Positions 1 to 11,552 of a stretch of DNA of 64,000 bases are shown piece after piece (position 1 is the first letter of the stretch; each line of letters starts with the position of its first letter). Below the pieces are notes generated by a model that was not told the origin of the DNA, did no database searches, and saw only the letters and a program-made list of their open reading frames with translations. Position numbers and translations under genes: made by a program. The stretch comes from Balanoglossus misakiensis (lineage: Eukaryota; Hemichordata), in NCBI GenBank assembly GCA_040954595.2, contig CM082585.2:6882001-6946000 (forward strand). The letters are read 5' to 3'.

Positions 1-1920
1 GATTTATCAATGAGGAATAGCCAAGGTATTAAGTGTAGAAAGAAAAATACTAAATGTAAAACGAAGTTGACAGCACAAAACGAAACATCCAGGGATAATT
101 TCTTATATAAAAGCTTGTTTTTTAATGAGATATTAGGTTCTACAAAGTAATATCAGCTCAAGGACTTAAATTCTTTTTAATGATATATTAGGGGTTAAGT
201 TTTAAAGCGATATCCAATTTTCACTTATCATTATCCAAACGTAAGTATCAGATACCCATGTTGAAAATTTGTGGTTTGTGGGCATTGACTGGAAATATGG
301 CTTTGAAATAAAAGCATGCTGTTGCCACACAGTGCCGTGGTGCGTACGTCCTGAGCATGATTTGAAAATTGGAAATTGATTGAAATTTTGTTGAAATGAA
401 CATGGTGTTTAGAAGGGTTATTTTAGATTTCAATATTCAACATATGGTGTGGATGAGGGACGCACGCAGTCCCCATCTCCAGGTTTTTGTTCAACAGCAA
501 GAATCAAGTATGTGTCTTCCGCGCGTGCAGTCAGCTAAGATTGAAAAAACTTGTGATGAAAATACACAACTGTCAGTTCACATATCAGAAATAATGTTGA
601 GTATGTCTTTTATATTGCTTGCTTCCTTTGCTAAGCGACTGGTGCCATTGGGTTATGGGTTGGAATCCTAGATATCAATGTATAACTCACAATCAAAGAG
701 AGATTATTATTAGTTGCACATCGAAATTTCAATTAATTTCAGTGTCATTTATGATCAACATTAAGGCATTTTAGAAAGGTTGATTAAATACAAGCTCTTG
801 GGAATATATGCGCGAAATATATAACGACGTATGAGCCACCACAGTACAAGCACTGGCCTACTTCATACTCTACCTAAGAAAGTGCAGTACGCACCAAGCT
901 ATATATTCCCCTGAGCTTTGTTCCATTGACATTTACCTTCCATTGTTCCTTAAAGGATAAAACTGACATCAGGGAATAAGGTTATTTGATTGCCTTTTCA
1001 TCTGCTGCGGTGTCATACCAAAGATTTAGCTTGACTTGAATGTTCCATTTTGCTATATCAAAATACATAATGCACACTACATGTATCTCAGGATATTTCA
1101 AACATTGACCATGTACCTTAGTGAATATGAATCTCAACCACTGGTATTTATATTTAGATATATACTATCTCAGTAAGCATTTTCATATCCAAATAACGCA
1201 TGTACTAAGTAAATTTAGCCAATATCTCCAGTTCGATGTCAAAGCATTTCAATACATGTTGAATTCTACGTTATTTTGTAAGAACTAAAAGACAAAGTTA
1301 AAAATGAACAGAAGACAGTCAGCTGCTTGTCTGCTGGACTTAAACCATACCAATATACTAACTCATAGAGACTCTGTCCAACCAGTAAGAGTAACTTAAC
1401 AGCCTTTGCATCGTTCAAGAAATTGGATTACTACTGTAGCATGAAATTGATCCAAACATCGCCTTGTATTTTTGTAATGCAATTCATCAATTAATGGAAT
1501 ACAAACTTTGTGTTTGTAATGACAGTATAATCAGAGGGACCCATCTCTTGATACACATAGCCTACCCATTTAGCGACAGTGTTTTGTTTGAGCCTGGCGT
1601 CTCGCTGTGTCCTCGTTATCTTAAGAAATATGCTGAATTGCAAAGGTGAATATGGCTCAGTGAACATTGTTATTTGTTTCCATCACAAGGAGAATGTACT
1701 GTGTGTTCGTAATTTCCCAACAGAACCTAAACACTGATTGCAAGGTGCTTTCCTTTTCCGTAATTACAGGAGAATTTAAATGGTATTTAAGAAATAGCTC
1801 TTTCGTTATTTGCAAGAGGTTGTAGTTTGTGATCTTTGAAGCTTTTGTTTGACTTAGTCTCCTATGGGAAGAGGCAGAGAATTGTATGTCACCAATCTAC
1901 ATGCTGGCGGCGCTCAACGT

Positions 1921-1934
1921 GTCACCATGGAAAC
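1921..1934 (+). promoter_or_regulatory. RFX X-box-like motif
   Basis: GTCACCATGGAAAC differs from the palindromic RFX consensus GTNRCC-AT-RGYAAC at one position. It has no adjacent recognised gene, so a role is unproven. Confidence 0.25.
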
Positions 1935-4656
1935 AACGCGCTCAACCAGGAGTCTGCAGGGAACAATTTGATGTTTTTTTGTATGTGAAAGCCTACGAAT
2001 CAACAACTTCTACTGAGAACTACCGTTGTTCTCTTACAAGCTGTAATCCAGGCTTCTTGAAGGAAACAAAAAGAATTAATGATTGTTGAGAGCTGTATAA
2101 CAAAACCTCTGGCCTGTGGATTACTGTGTCAGTGATGATTTTCATAAATGCGAGAAAACGAAAACCCACGGCAACAGCAATGCCAAGAGTAGGCGGAATT
2201 ATTTTATAAGGACACTACGACCTTAATATCCCATGAAATTAGTGCTGATGAATATTTTCAACACGTACAAACCACGGGATTAGTATCACTTTTATGTGAT
2301 TTGAGATTTATTGCTGGCGTGTGATTAATCCTTTTTCATTCACAAATCTTGGGAAAGAAAACGGTATGTTATTTTGCAGAGATGCCAAATCTCATGTCAA
2401 TGCTTTTCTTTACTCAATTATTTCAGATGTCTTATCCTGAAAATTGCATATCAAGGGGAATTACTGCGGCTTATAAGTTAACTGGAAAGTAATTTCTCTT
2501 TTGAAAATAGTTTGAAAAGATAAAAATCATGAAATAATCCTTCACACATCAAATTCCTACAAGTGTGTGCAACACTGTGTATCTGCCGTAGTGTGACGCA
2601 TCATTATAGATTTAGCACAAACATACATGTATACATTGTGGAAAGTGTTAATATGAATTGTTTCGCTTATTTTCAGCGTCACAAGAAAGTATGTGGGTTT
2701 GCGCAAAACATGAGTATAGTGCTCAATTACAAATTGCACTCATTGGCTCACTTTTGCGATGTGACGCCCAAATGATTTCTTTGTACTCGTATTTCAAATA
2801 CATGTGACTTTCCCCTGACGACTAATGCACCAAAAGAAATGTTATCCGCGCTTGACGCCACCAACGGTTGCATAATTGTGCCTCCGAAGAGCTGACATTT
2901 CAGTAGAATGCCATTGAGAAGTTGAAAAGAGTTTCATTTCATCGAAGGCACTGAGGCGAACTCCTAAGGTCAAAATCATTCTGAAATTAAGGCGCTATAT
3001 GCCCACACCTATTGATAACCGATTGTCGTCTCATTTTGTTAGCCGTGGGCAAAAATGGAAATAATCTTCGTGATGCACGATTTCTATTATTTATTACGCA
3101 AAACTTGTTTTTTTCAAAGCAATTTCCGTTGTTGTTTTTGCAAGAAAAGTTCTACCCTCCAAAGCTTCATTAGCTGCTTCGACAACCATTTTCTACAAGT
3201 CTTTCTTACTCGTGCGATGTTTCTTGACCGAGAAGATACATCAAAAATCCCACAGCCCAGAGCAACTATCCTCCACCCACAGCCGCGGTGTACTTCAAAC
3301 AGAATTACTCAAACTGTTGGCGGCACTTCATAAAAGCCAAAATCTGAAGAATTTTTATCGTGATATTTTCCTTCCACGTTTTAACACTGCTGCGAGTGTC
3401 GCTACAATTTGTTTTGAAACGAGAGCGTTCGTCGGGGCTTTTACAAACAGATGATGCAGACACACCGTATGTCTGAATACACGGCACATTCAGATTAGGC
3501 ATACCTCTGAAAATGGCCACGTCTCTCAGTTGTAAAACGCTCGTGGGCTACTGTTTCTTTTTCACTAGCAAGAAAGGTATAGTTAAAGTTTACAAACAGG
3601 TTGACTGTCACTGTATCTGGGACTTTTCCCGCTGTTCATCGCGACATTCTGTAACATTCGTAAATGTACAAAAAATGCTTCAGGATGTAGCATGTGTATG
3701 CTTGGAACAAGATATGTCTGGAGGTCGGTCTGTGAAGATAAGTGTACTTCAAACATCTTCATTCAGTAAATTGAAGTATGTAGCTCTACGGTACTCACAG
3801 AGATACGGACAATGGTTAAAGGGGCAGGTGTAAAGTTTGATAATTGATGATGCTTGCCCAACCCTATTCTAATATTCTTCAGACGAGATACTGACGTTAA
3901 CATATGACATGATTTACTTGAAGGTTCAATTGTTCTTTCTGCTCACTTTTGGGGGTTTGAAACACTTCCTGGTGACTGGAGACATCAATAATAATTATGT
4001 GACAATGGCAAAAACTTCTCATTTCAGGAGCGTACTTGATGGTTGAGAAACAAAAATCGAGTTAAGTATGGCCCCTTTGATTTTTGGACACTAGATAGCG
4101 TTTTGCATCAATAAAACAGCCGATTTAAATTGACGAACAGAAATGCGAGACAGAACACTGCTAACAATCACGTCAGCTTTAAATCAGTATCTGTAAAAGA
4201 ATCCTCATATCTGGAGTAGTAATTATTGACATATACTCATTTCTATAAGAGGTTATAAAATGCTAACCAATTTGGCTGATGAATATTAAGTTTCACGAAT
4301 ATGGCACGCAGTGATATAGTTTAGCTCTGAACAGTTTAACCAAGATGTTTTATCTGCACCTGCCCACACTGTTGAAAGAATGTATCGCCTCCATAACCTG
4401 TCAACGCTATTCAAAAGACATTTCATAGGAAGAGAGAAGACAACTGGATTAGTCATGACGTAGCTAATACGGTACCTTATGGTTATGATGGAAACATCGT
4501 AGATGGATATAAGTATAATCTCTGAAGCTCAAGTTGTTCAGAGTGACTTTGCTCTTTGAGACTCTTTGTTTGGAGAAGATGTAGTCATGGACACAGGCAT
4601 TATAATCGGCCTCAGCTAAATGGGTCTGGCTCCAGTTCATCATGACGTGACACATC

Positions 4657-4954
4657 TAACCCTTTCAATGCCATCGTCAAATTGTCGTCATTTTCACAAA
4701 ATAAACCTAGCTTAACTTTTCCCATATTTTTTTTCTAAAATTTTGATCAAGACCTGCAGAGAATAGAAAATAATGTCCATTTGGTCCAAAATTAAAGGGA
4801 AAATGGGGGGAAAATGTTTGAAAATTATAAAAATGTTGCAACACATTTTGGCGTTCAATCAAAAGGTTATCACTTATACATATACATGAAGGGTGTTCAG
4901 TCTGGTGAAAACTACTATACAAGGAAACGACGAAGAAAATGTTAAAGGTTTAAC
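4657..4954. repeat. possible MITE-like element, about 300 bp
   Basis: The left end reads TAACCCTTTCAATGCC and the right end, read as its reverse complement, GTTAAACCTTTAACATTTTC. These are imperfect terminal inverted repeats of the same TTAACCCTTT style as the short family found elsewhere in the window. The inside is AT-rich with no coding potential. No clear target-site duplication is visible, so the boundaries are uncertain. Confidence 0.25.
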
Positions 4955-7900
4955 AAATTAAATGAGGAGAACTCTATTCTTCCATCCCGGGCATCACCTG
5001 TTGTTAAGACGTCACTAGCCCGGCATAGTGACACCAACATGCATTATAAGTGCAAATTTAGTTTTAAAATGATTGAGTTGACACTGCCTCCGTCTTAATG
5101 CACGCATTATCGAAGCAGTGATGTGAAACTTACTGTCTCGTTACCTTGTGAAAGAACAACGCCACAAGATAGTGTTGTTATCATGCAAGACACGTGCAAA
5201 TACATTGTAAACACCCACTTTGTTTCAGAAATGGACTAATGTACTCATACAGTTACGCCGTATGAAGTTAGTGTTTCCTGAAATTCACTGTGTCGTAAAC
5301 CAGAGTTGTAAATTCCCTAAAGCAACTTAAGCACGTCTAGCAAATAAGCCATGATAATGCATTATAAAGAAGAATATGAAAATTTAAGTGTTGCAAAGCC
5401 CCTGCAAGGGTGTGCCAATAATCACAATAAATCGATATCGACATCTGGGAATATCTTGAAAATTGAGCCATTACAGTGTTTTTACAACTGGAGTTGATTG
5501 GCATCGTATAAATCGGTTCGTAGTGTTCTCAAATCCTCGGGTATCCCATGAGAACACTGTCGCTATTTTCATTAGTAAACTGCCTGATCTCCTTAGCTTT
5601 TCTCGTTGTGTAGAGCGAAAGCCCCTCTTAATTGGGGTCGTGGTTCCTGTTGTGACTTGCCGACAAGAGCCCCGGACAGAGATAACGATCACTGATCAGG
5701 GTTTTGCTATAGTAGAATTAAACTCTGCAATGATTTTCGGTTTATTAATTTATTCGGAAACCATGACGTTGTGGGCAGCGAGGGAGGTCGTAATGACCCT
5801 ATAAACCTGCCAGTTAAGAGTTTCATCTTGGGACTTGGGCGGAATTTGTGGGGCAGAAACAGTGTACTGACACTTGCATTATTCACGTTTTGTCGGAAAA
5901 CTGTATCATGGCACTGGGAGAATTTTTCTTTAGATGTTTCAATCATCTCGCAGACTGCTTGTGCTGCATGTCACCTGGTAACATCCCATCAGAACTTATC
6001 CCTTCAGTAAGCCAGTCAGAGAATATCCTTTGCAAACACGCAAAAATATCAAAAGAAAGTTAGCATGATTGTCACATTACACGCGGATCTTTGGAACGGT
6101 TTAACACCGTATTTTAATACTTCTAAATCGCCTCCGCTTGAGTATACAAATCATCAGCCAAGTCTTTCCACACATTTAAAAAGAGGGTTTACTGAGTTTA
6201 ATTCCCTGCAATCATGAGCGAGCGTACGTGTTTCGCTTTAAGACGTGATGAAATGGTGGCTTCCCATCCTATGATGTTTATAGAAGTGATTGTACTTATC
6301 AGTGCACTGCAAACGCTATTGGCAGAGAATGCGATGATTTAGCGTGGAATCGATATTATACTTTTCAATTGCAGGGCGCGTCATATCGACCCTTTTAATT
6401 GAAATGCCAAAGCACTATCCCCAGTCCCGTGGGTATTACCACTTAAGTTTATTCACTAAACCTGTTTTCAAAGTAGTTCAGTCACCCACGATGTTGTCGC
6501 TTGGGCGACTTTCAGTGTACCAGCATTTTGAGATCAGAAGTTACACACATTGGTATCCATTCCATGTTTCAAATTAATCGGACATGATCCTTGAATAATG
6601 TTTATTGTTTGCCATCATCATCAAGAAGGTCTGTTTTGGGATGAATGGGGAAACACAAATGTTAATGCTATAACGAATAAGATCGTAGCCTTTGCGTAAA
6701 AGTTTTGATCATAAACATGAACGCTGATAATGATCAAATACTTTTTTTGATTTTATAAAGCAAGCATATTAGTGCAGTCCGGTTCGGTTGACAACATTGG
6801 TGCCATTCTTCTTTGTGGAGATGTTCACGTAGCAAGTCACCCAATCACCCTTGAGGAAATTTACAGCAGGCAAAACAGCAACATCATCTCGAGAAGTCCG
6901 GCGTGTTACACTATAGTGCTTCTAATCTAGTCGGAATAACGATGAACCACGTACACATTGCGCATTAAAACACACACAATCAATTTTTCACGTAGATAGA
7001 TTTCATCGGTTTTGTCAGACAATTTTGAATATTGATACAGCTTCCACAGTGCATACGAGACTAATCAGGGCCAGTAGAAGTCTGCATCAATTTACGACCA
7101 CTTTGCCCTCAAGGATTGAAAAACAGTATTATACTGTGGGCGTATGCGAACACATACATTTTCTGTAATCTGCGTAGATCTGTGTACCTGCAGATGTCAT
7201 CGCTGACAAATAAACCTGTCTCCTTTCATCATGAGTCGTTATGTGCTTCAGGTTGGAATGTTCATCCCCCCCAAAATTCCTTTGTAGAATTCACTTACCG
7301 TTACATCCGTAATAAAATCCGTGATAATAATTATCCCCATCAAAACAAAGACCGACAATGAAACCCTACAGTGTATATATATTCTTGGAAAGATCCAAGT
7401 TTGGTAAACTCAATAATGAAGTTTCATTTCACGTAACTACGGTAGAAGTCATAAAAGTTTTATTCAACACTCCCTGGGGAAATACTGAAATATTTCTGAT
7501 TGGTATTTGCTACCGATCTTATAAGCACTCTATAACTGTCAGCAATTTTTCTGTCTTAATTTGGTTTTTGAAATATATATTATCCGAGTCAATATAATCA
7601 TCCAATATTAGTCTGAGAGAATTAGTCATTTAAAGCGAGCTATACTTATAAAAGAACCGCATATCTTTTCGTGGTTTGTAACACATTGATTTAAAACAAT
7701 TTGATGGTTGTATAGTAATTTAGCTTTAGGCACTGCCTTAATCCCATCCAACGCAAGTGAGATTAGCATCAATGTCTGATTACTAGTATCAAAATTTCAT
7801 GGTGATGACTCATTATCCGTTGTGAATGAATATTCATGCATCTTGGATCGTGCCTTGCATACTTTGGTTTGTGGATTTATCACTGGGCGCACATACACTA

Positions 7901-8422
7901 GCTTGTTAGCTGTCAAGTAACGATTATTCATTTCAATTGAGCGTGTCTAGTTTAATACACTACAAATTGCACTGCAATCTGAAGTTGCTATTATCGTAAT
8001 GCAATTTACAAGACAACACAGCGTATTCTTATAGCCACAATTCATTTTACTGTTCCGGAATTGCTGCTATCATCTTTATGCGTATAATAATATCCATTCT
8101 GTTTACGTTTGAAAATGGGCAAACGTTTGAGATCAATTTGTTGCTGACTACGGGGTAGTCCTTTGTCATGTGGTGTAGCTTCTTATGTACTTTCTCGGCT
8201 AGTCTGGGTTTGTGCGTTTACATTGCGTGTATTATTTTCGTCGTCAAAAGTACAGTAGACAAAGTAAAGCCCTTGCAAGCTGTTTCTTAACCTTTGTAAA
8301 TGACTTTTGATTGAAATCAAACAATGACAACCAGACTGTGTGTTACACGCATCACTTTAAAATTCAAAAAGTATATGTCCTGCTATGTGCATTCAGAGCC
8401 TTACGTGCCAAACTCTTCTCAC

Positions 8423-8746
8423 CTGTTGCAGAAAGATGACCGTCGGGCACATCTTTGCGCCGAATATCCAGTGTCCCAGCAGTATGGTAGGAAATGTGAA
8501 CGGCATGCAGAAGACGGCCATCAGCAAGTCGGCACACGCCAGGTTGATGAGGAAAGCGTTGAGGTAAGTCGCCGAGGAGTAATGAGAGATCAGCACGCAC
8601 AGAACGATCACATTCCCCGTGACTGACATGAGCATGTTGAGGCAGAAGGCGGTGACCAGCACCATCCTGCTGTCGTACGGCAGAGCAAGGTCGTAGTATT
8701 CGTAGTCTACTTCGGAGGAGTTGGTGCCGTTCGCAGACAAATTCAT
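8423..8746 (-). CDS. class A (rhodopsin-like) GPCR, first coding exon, 3' partial
   Basis: The exon encodes 108 residues from the ATG at 8746-8744 (context gacaccATG) to a splice donor CAG|GTGAGA, phase 0. The extracellular N-terminus has three N-glycosylation sequons (N2, N6, N9) and acidic, tyrosine-rich residues 12-19. TM1 spans about 28-53 with the family Asn in GNV (N45). TM2 spans about 63-85 with LACAD (D73, the sodium-site Asp). An extracellular loop with GHWIFG (W93) follows, then C100, expected to form the TM3-ECL2 disulfide. Reading past the donor gives a quick stop, which supports a real splice site. TM3 onward, including DRY and NPxxY, was not found at lower coordinates and is probably outside the window. 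The style suggests a peptide or amine receptor, but the ligand cannot be assigned. Class A membership is secure. Confidence 0.88.
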
Positions 8747-9783
8747 GGTGTCGATGTGGATCGAGAAAACTGTGAAGCTGTGTCTTTCACTTCAGGTGCC
8801 GTCGTCAACTCGGCAGAAAAAATTTGTCACTCTGAGTATAATGCTCACTAAAGCGCTTGTCAGACACCTCACTTTCTTCTGTCAGATCACGTGATCGCGT
8901 TTGACGAAAAAGTATGGAAGAAGTTCTGCTGCGTTAACCAAATAAAAAGGGCACATATGCAACGTGAATTATCTATCGCGATTGGCCATCAAGGTTGGCA
9001 CTGTCAATCGCGCGACACGCTTGAAATAAGGGTCCCCTTTTCGTCGCAGTTTTCCTTGCGGTGCGCGATGCCTTCCCGTCGGTGGACCCGTCCCTCGGGA
9101 ACAGAGCCTACTCTCCCCCTCGCTGTGGTGGAATCTGCCCAAAGTGTGATGCTGCTCCATGCAGCTCAACCACTGAACACGCAGCGATAATTCATGTTAT
9201 TTCAACGAAAAACTGAAATGCAACTTATAATGGCATCGCTAAAAATAATATCCGGAAAAATGTCAAGGCCTTGTAATTGTATCAGGTACCTGGTCCAAAA
9301 CACTGAAAGTACACTAACCTAAACCTGATTTAATTTCTCCATATATACATTTCACCTCAGCAGACGTAACAATATCAACAATTCAGAAGCTTCCAATACA
9401 GCCATTATCACAGTTTGTGGTCAAATGGTACTTTGACAGTCGTGCCCAGTAATTCGGACAGTGGCCCATTTCCCGACAAATGAATCGAAACCGACCTCTT
9501 TTGGAAGTTTATGTTTGCGGAAAACGTAGGACTGTTATTCCAGGCGGAAGCAGATTACAGGTAAATTACACGCATTGGTGTCTACGTATTGAGTAGTTAT
9601 TGACATATTTTGGCCGTTTTTTTTCCGCAGGACTTACTTCGCTTGTACTCTAATAGCAAAATAATCATCCACTTTGTGTGAAAGCTGCAGTTTCTAATCC
9701 AGGACTTAGAGCCGTTCTCACTGTCCATCATGGAAAACTTTAAATATCTATCGATGTGCTGAGAATCGGAATGACCTGCAAAG

Positions 9784-9797
9784 CTCTAGAGGGCGAC
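9784..9797 (+). promoter_or_regulatory. CTCF-like motif
   Basis: CTCTAGAGGGCGAC contains the AGAGGGCG core of CTCF sites. It is listed because close variants recur at 12541-12553 (reverse), 48991-49006 and 60158-60172. A short motif alone is weak evidence. Confidence 0.2.
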
Positions 9798-9965
9798 GTG
9801 CCCAGAATATCTGATGGTGTTGCGGAAACGTAGGTTTCAGATCGATCAAGGGCATCTGGATGTGGATGGAATTGTATAGTTTTAGAGACTTGACCTCTTT
9901 CCATAATTGTCCCTTTTTATTTTCTATTAATTCTATAATTTCAATTTATTATAATTGTTCCATGA

Positions 9966-9994
9966 CACATGCACACACATGCACACACACACAC
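9966..9994. repeat. CA microsatellite
   Basis: An imperfect (CA)n tract interrupted by CATG units. On the reverse strand it yields a spurious Cys/Val-rich open frame. Confidence 0.85.
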
Positions 9995-11473
9995 CGGTAC
10001 ATACAATGCAAAAACGTGTGACAAACTCTGAAAGAGCAACACAACAATGTACACAGTAGATGACTTGTATCCACAATATAAACTAATTTTATTGCATGAG
10101 AATTTAAAATTCTAACAACATCTGCCATTACTGTAAAGTTTCTAGTAGGTGTGTAGTACATCAATGCATTCTCCATTTTGTTTGAATTCGAACAACTGGC
10201 CTGACACAACCATTCCAAAAAGTTCATGACATGACACAATCCTCTTGTCATTTGGTATTTCATCAATAATTTAATGTCTCCACAGGAAGGTACTTATACT
10301 TCACTTGTATGCATACTCTTTTATTGATTCATGCAAAAAAATCCAGTTATATTTGGTAGTTGTAAGTAACAAGAAATCCAACAATTTGTAAATGAACTAC
10401 TGTTAGCAAAACTGTATCCTGATCTTTAAATGATAATATTCCTTATAATTATTACGAACAAAGTGAGATGTAGACGCTTTTATTTACTTCATATTAAATT
10501 AAAATTTCTACAACGACAATGTATTACTACTGCTACATCATGTATCAAAGTAAATCCATATGCAAAAAAATTGTCTATCGTGACGATAATTCGAACAACA
10601 CGTTTAGTCTAGTTGGTGCGAAAACTAAAATAGCAATGAAAACAATGGGGTGTTTGTTCAGCTCTATAAATGGCGTTTTTGACTTTCACGTGATTAGTAC
10701 GTGATTAGGCGTGGCGTCAAACGGGAAATAAGGGCAGGGATATGTCCCCTGGCAAAGTTGCTGGCTGTCGCAGATCTTACAGATAATGTCCAATGGTTTA
10801 ATTCATCATTTTGAATGGTGAAAAGGGCCCTATATACATGAAAAGTGGTATGGGAAATTATTGAAGACTTGAGTATATCTGAGAAATCTACAGTACACTG
10901 ACCAGAGCAACAGAAAAGCTAGGTGGTGTAATGACTTTAAAAATCATAACATCCGTCAAGTTTGCTTTGCAACCCTTGATTTTTTTCTGTAGCTGTTACT
11001 GAAACTTTTTAAGGATTTTTACCAAAATATAAGGAAAGCTGAAGACTGATTTTTCAAGTAAGCATCTTTTACACCACTGCAAAGTCGAAGTCCTTTGGAG
11101 GTTGAGTACAGGTACAGTGCATAATTTTTTAAACAAAATTGTCTGTTTGTGATACTACTTAACAAGACACTACTTAACTGTTTCCGGTTGGAAAGTTTGA
11201 TTCAATTCCTTAAAGCGATAAACCATAAGAAAATCAAACACATAAGTAGTATTTCCACTAGATAAAAATAATTTTCTCATAATTTTTTTACCTCATGCAT
11301 ATTCACATATACATTATATGTTCATCACAGACTATCATTAAAATGTTCATTAACCTAGATTATTTTTCATTTGTAGATTACTGTAAACCATCCTTGAAAC
11401 ACTGCCTCTTGTGGCCACTGTTCTGTATCTGTTACTATGGCAATGAAGAGACTGTAGATCAGTGGCAGCCATG

Positions 11474-11495
11474 TTTGCTGCGGCATCATGGGAAA
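11474..11495 (-). promoter_or_regulatory. ZNF143/Staf-like motif downstream of ATG3
   Basis: The reverse strand reads TTCCCATGATGCCGCAG, matching the TTCCCANNATGCNNYGC pattern of ZNF143 sites in other animals. It lies just beyond the ATG3 stop codon, so it could sit in the 3' UTR or mark an unseen promoter. Confidence 0.3.
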
Positions 11496-11552
11496 AGTGT
11501 GATCTTCACTAGAGTACATGCATAGAATGTGGTAAAATCTGCCTATGTATCT

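Larger units (their letters stand above)
1..8422. other. non-coding stretch, possibly intron of the GPCR at 8423-8746
   Basis: I see no convincing exon here on either strand. The open frames are short and have no recognisable domain or matching splice sites. If the GPCR exon ending at 8423 continues leftward, this whole stretch would be its first intron, because no TM3-TM7 coding segment was found on the minus strand. Visible content is AT-rich unique-looking sequence, an X-box-like motif at 1921-1934 and a possible long MITE-like element at 4657-4954. Short unconserved exons cannot be excluded by eye. Confidence 0.5.
8747..11552. other. intergenic region between the GPCR exon and the ATG3 3' end
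   Basis: This holds the upstream flank of the minus-strand GPCR and the downstream flank of minus-strand ATG3. The segment 8880-9180 is GC-richer than its surroundings and could be the GPCR promoter or an upstream exon, but no TATA box is obvious. A CA-rich microsatellite lies at 9966-9994, a CTCF-like motif at 9784-9797 and a ZNF143-like motif near 11474-11495. No gene is supported. The ATG3 3' UTR must begin at 11552 and run leftward; its poly(A) site was not determined. Confidence 0.5.

Noticed and set aside
5640-5700. A reverse-strand Asp-Arg-Tyr word that might be the missing TM3 end of the upstream GPCR
   Set aside because: The flanking residues are not hydrophobic helix, a stop lies a short way upstream in frame, and no acceptor fits phase 0.
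8891-9190. A 99-residue plus-strand frame in the GC-richer GPCR flank
   Set aside because: No domain and no splice context; the composition is enough to explain it.
9949-10266. A Cys/His-rich reverse-strand frame
   Set aside because: Its Cys/Val/His content comes from the CA microsatellite at 9966-9994.
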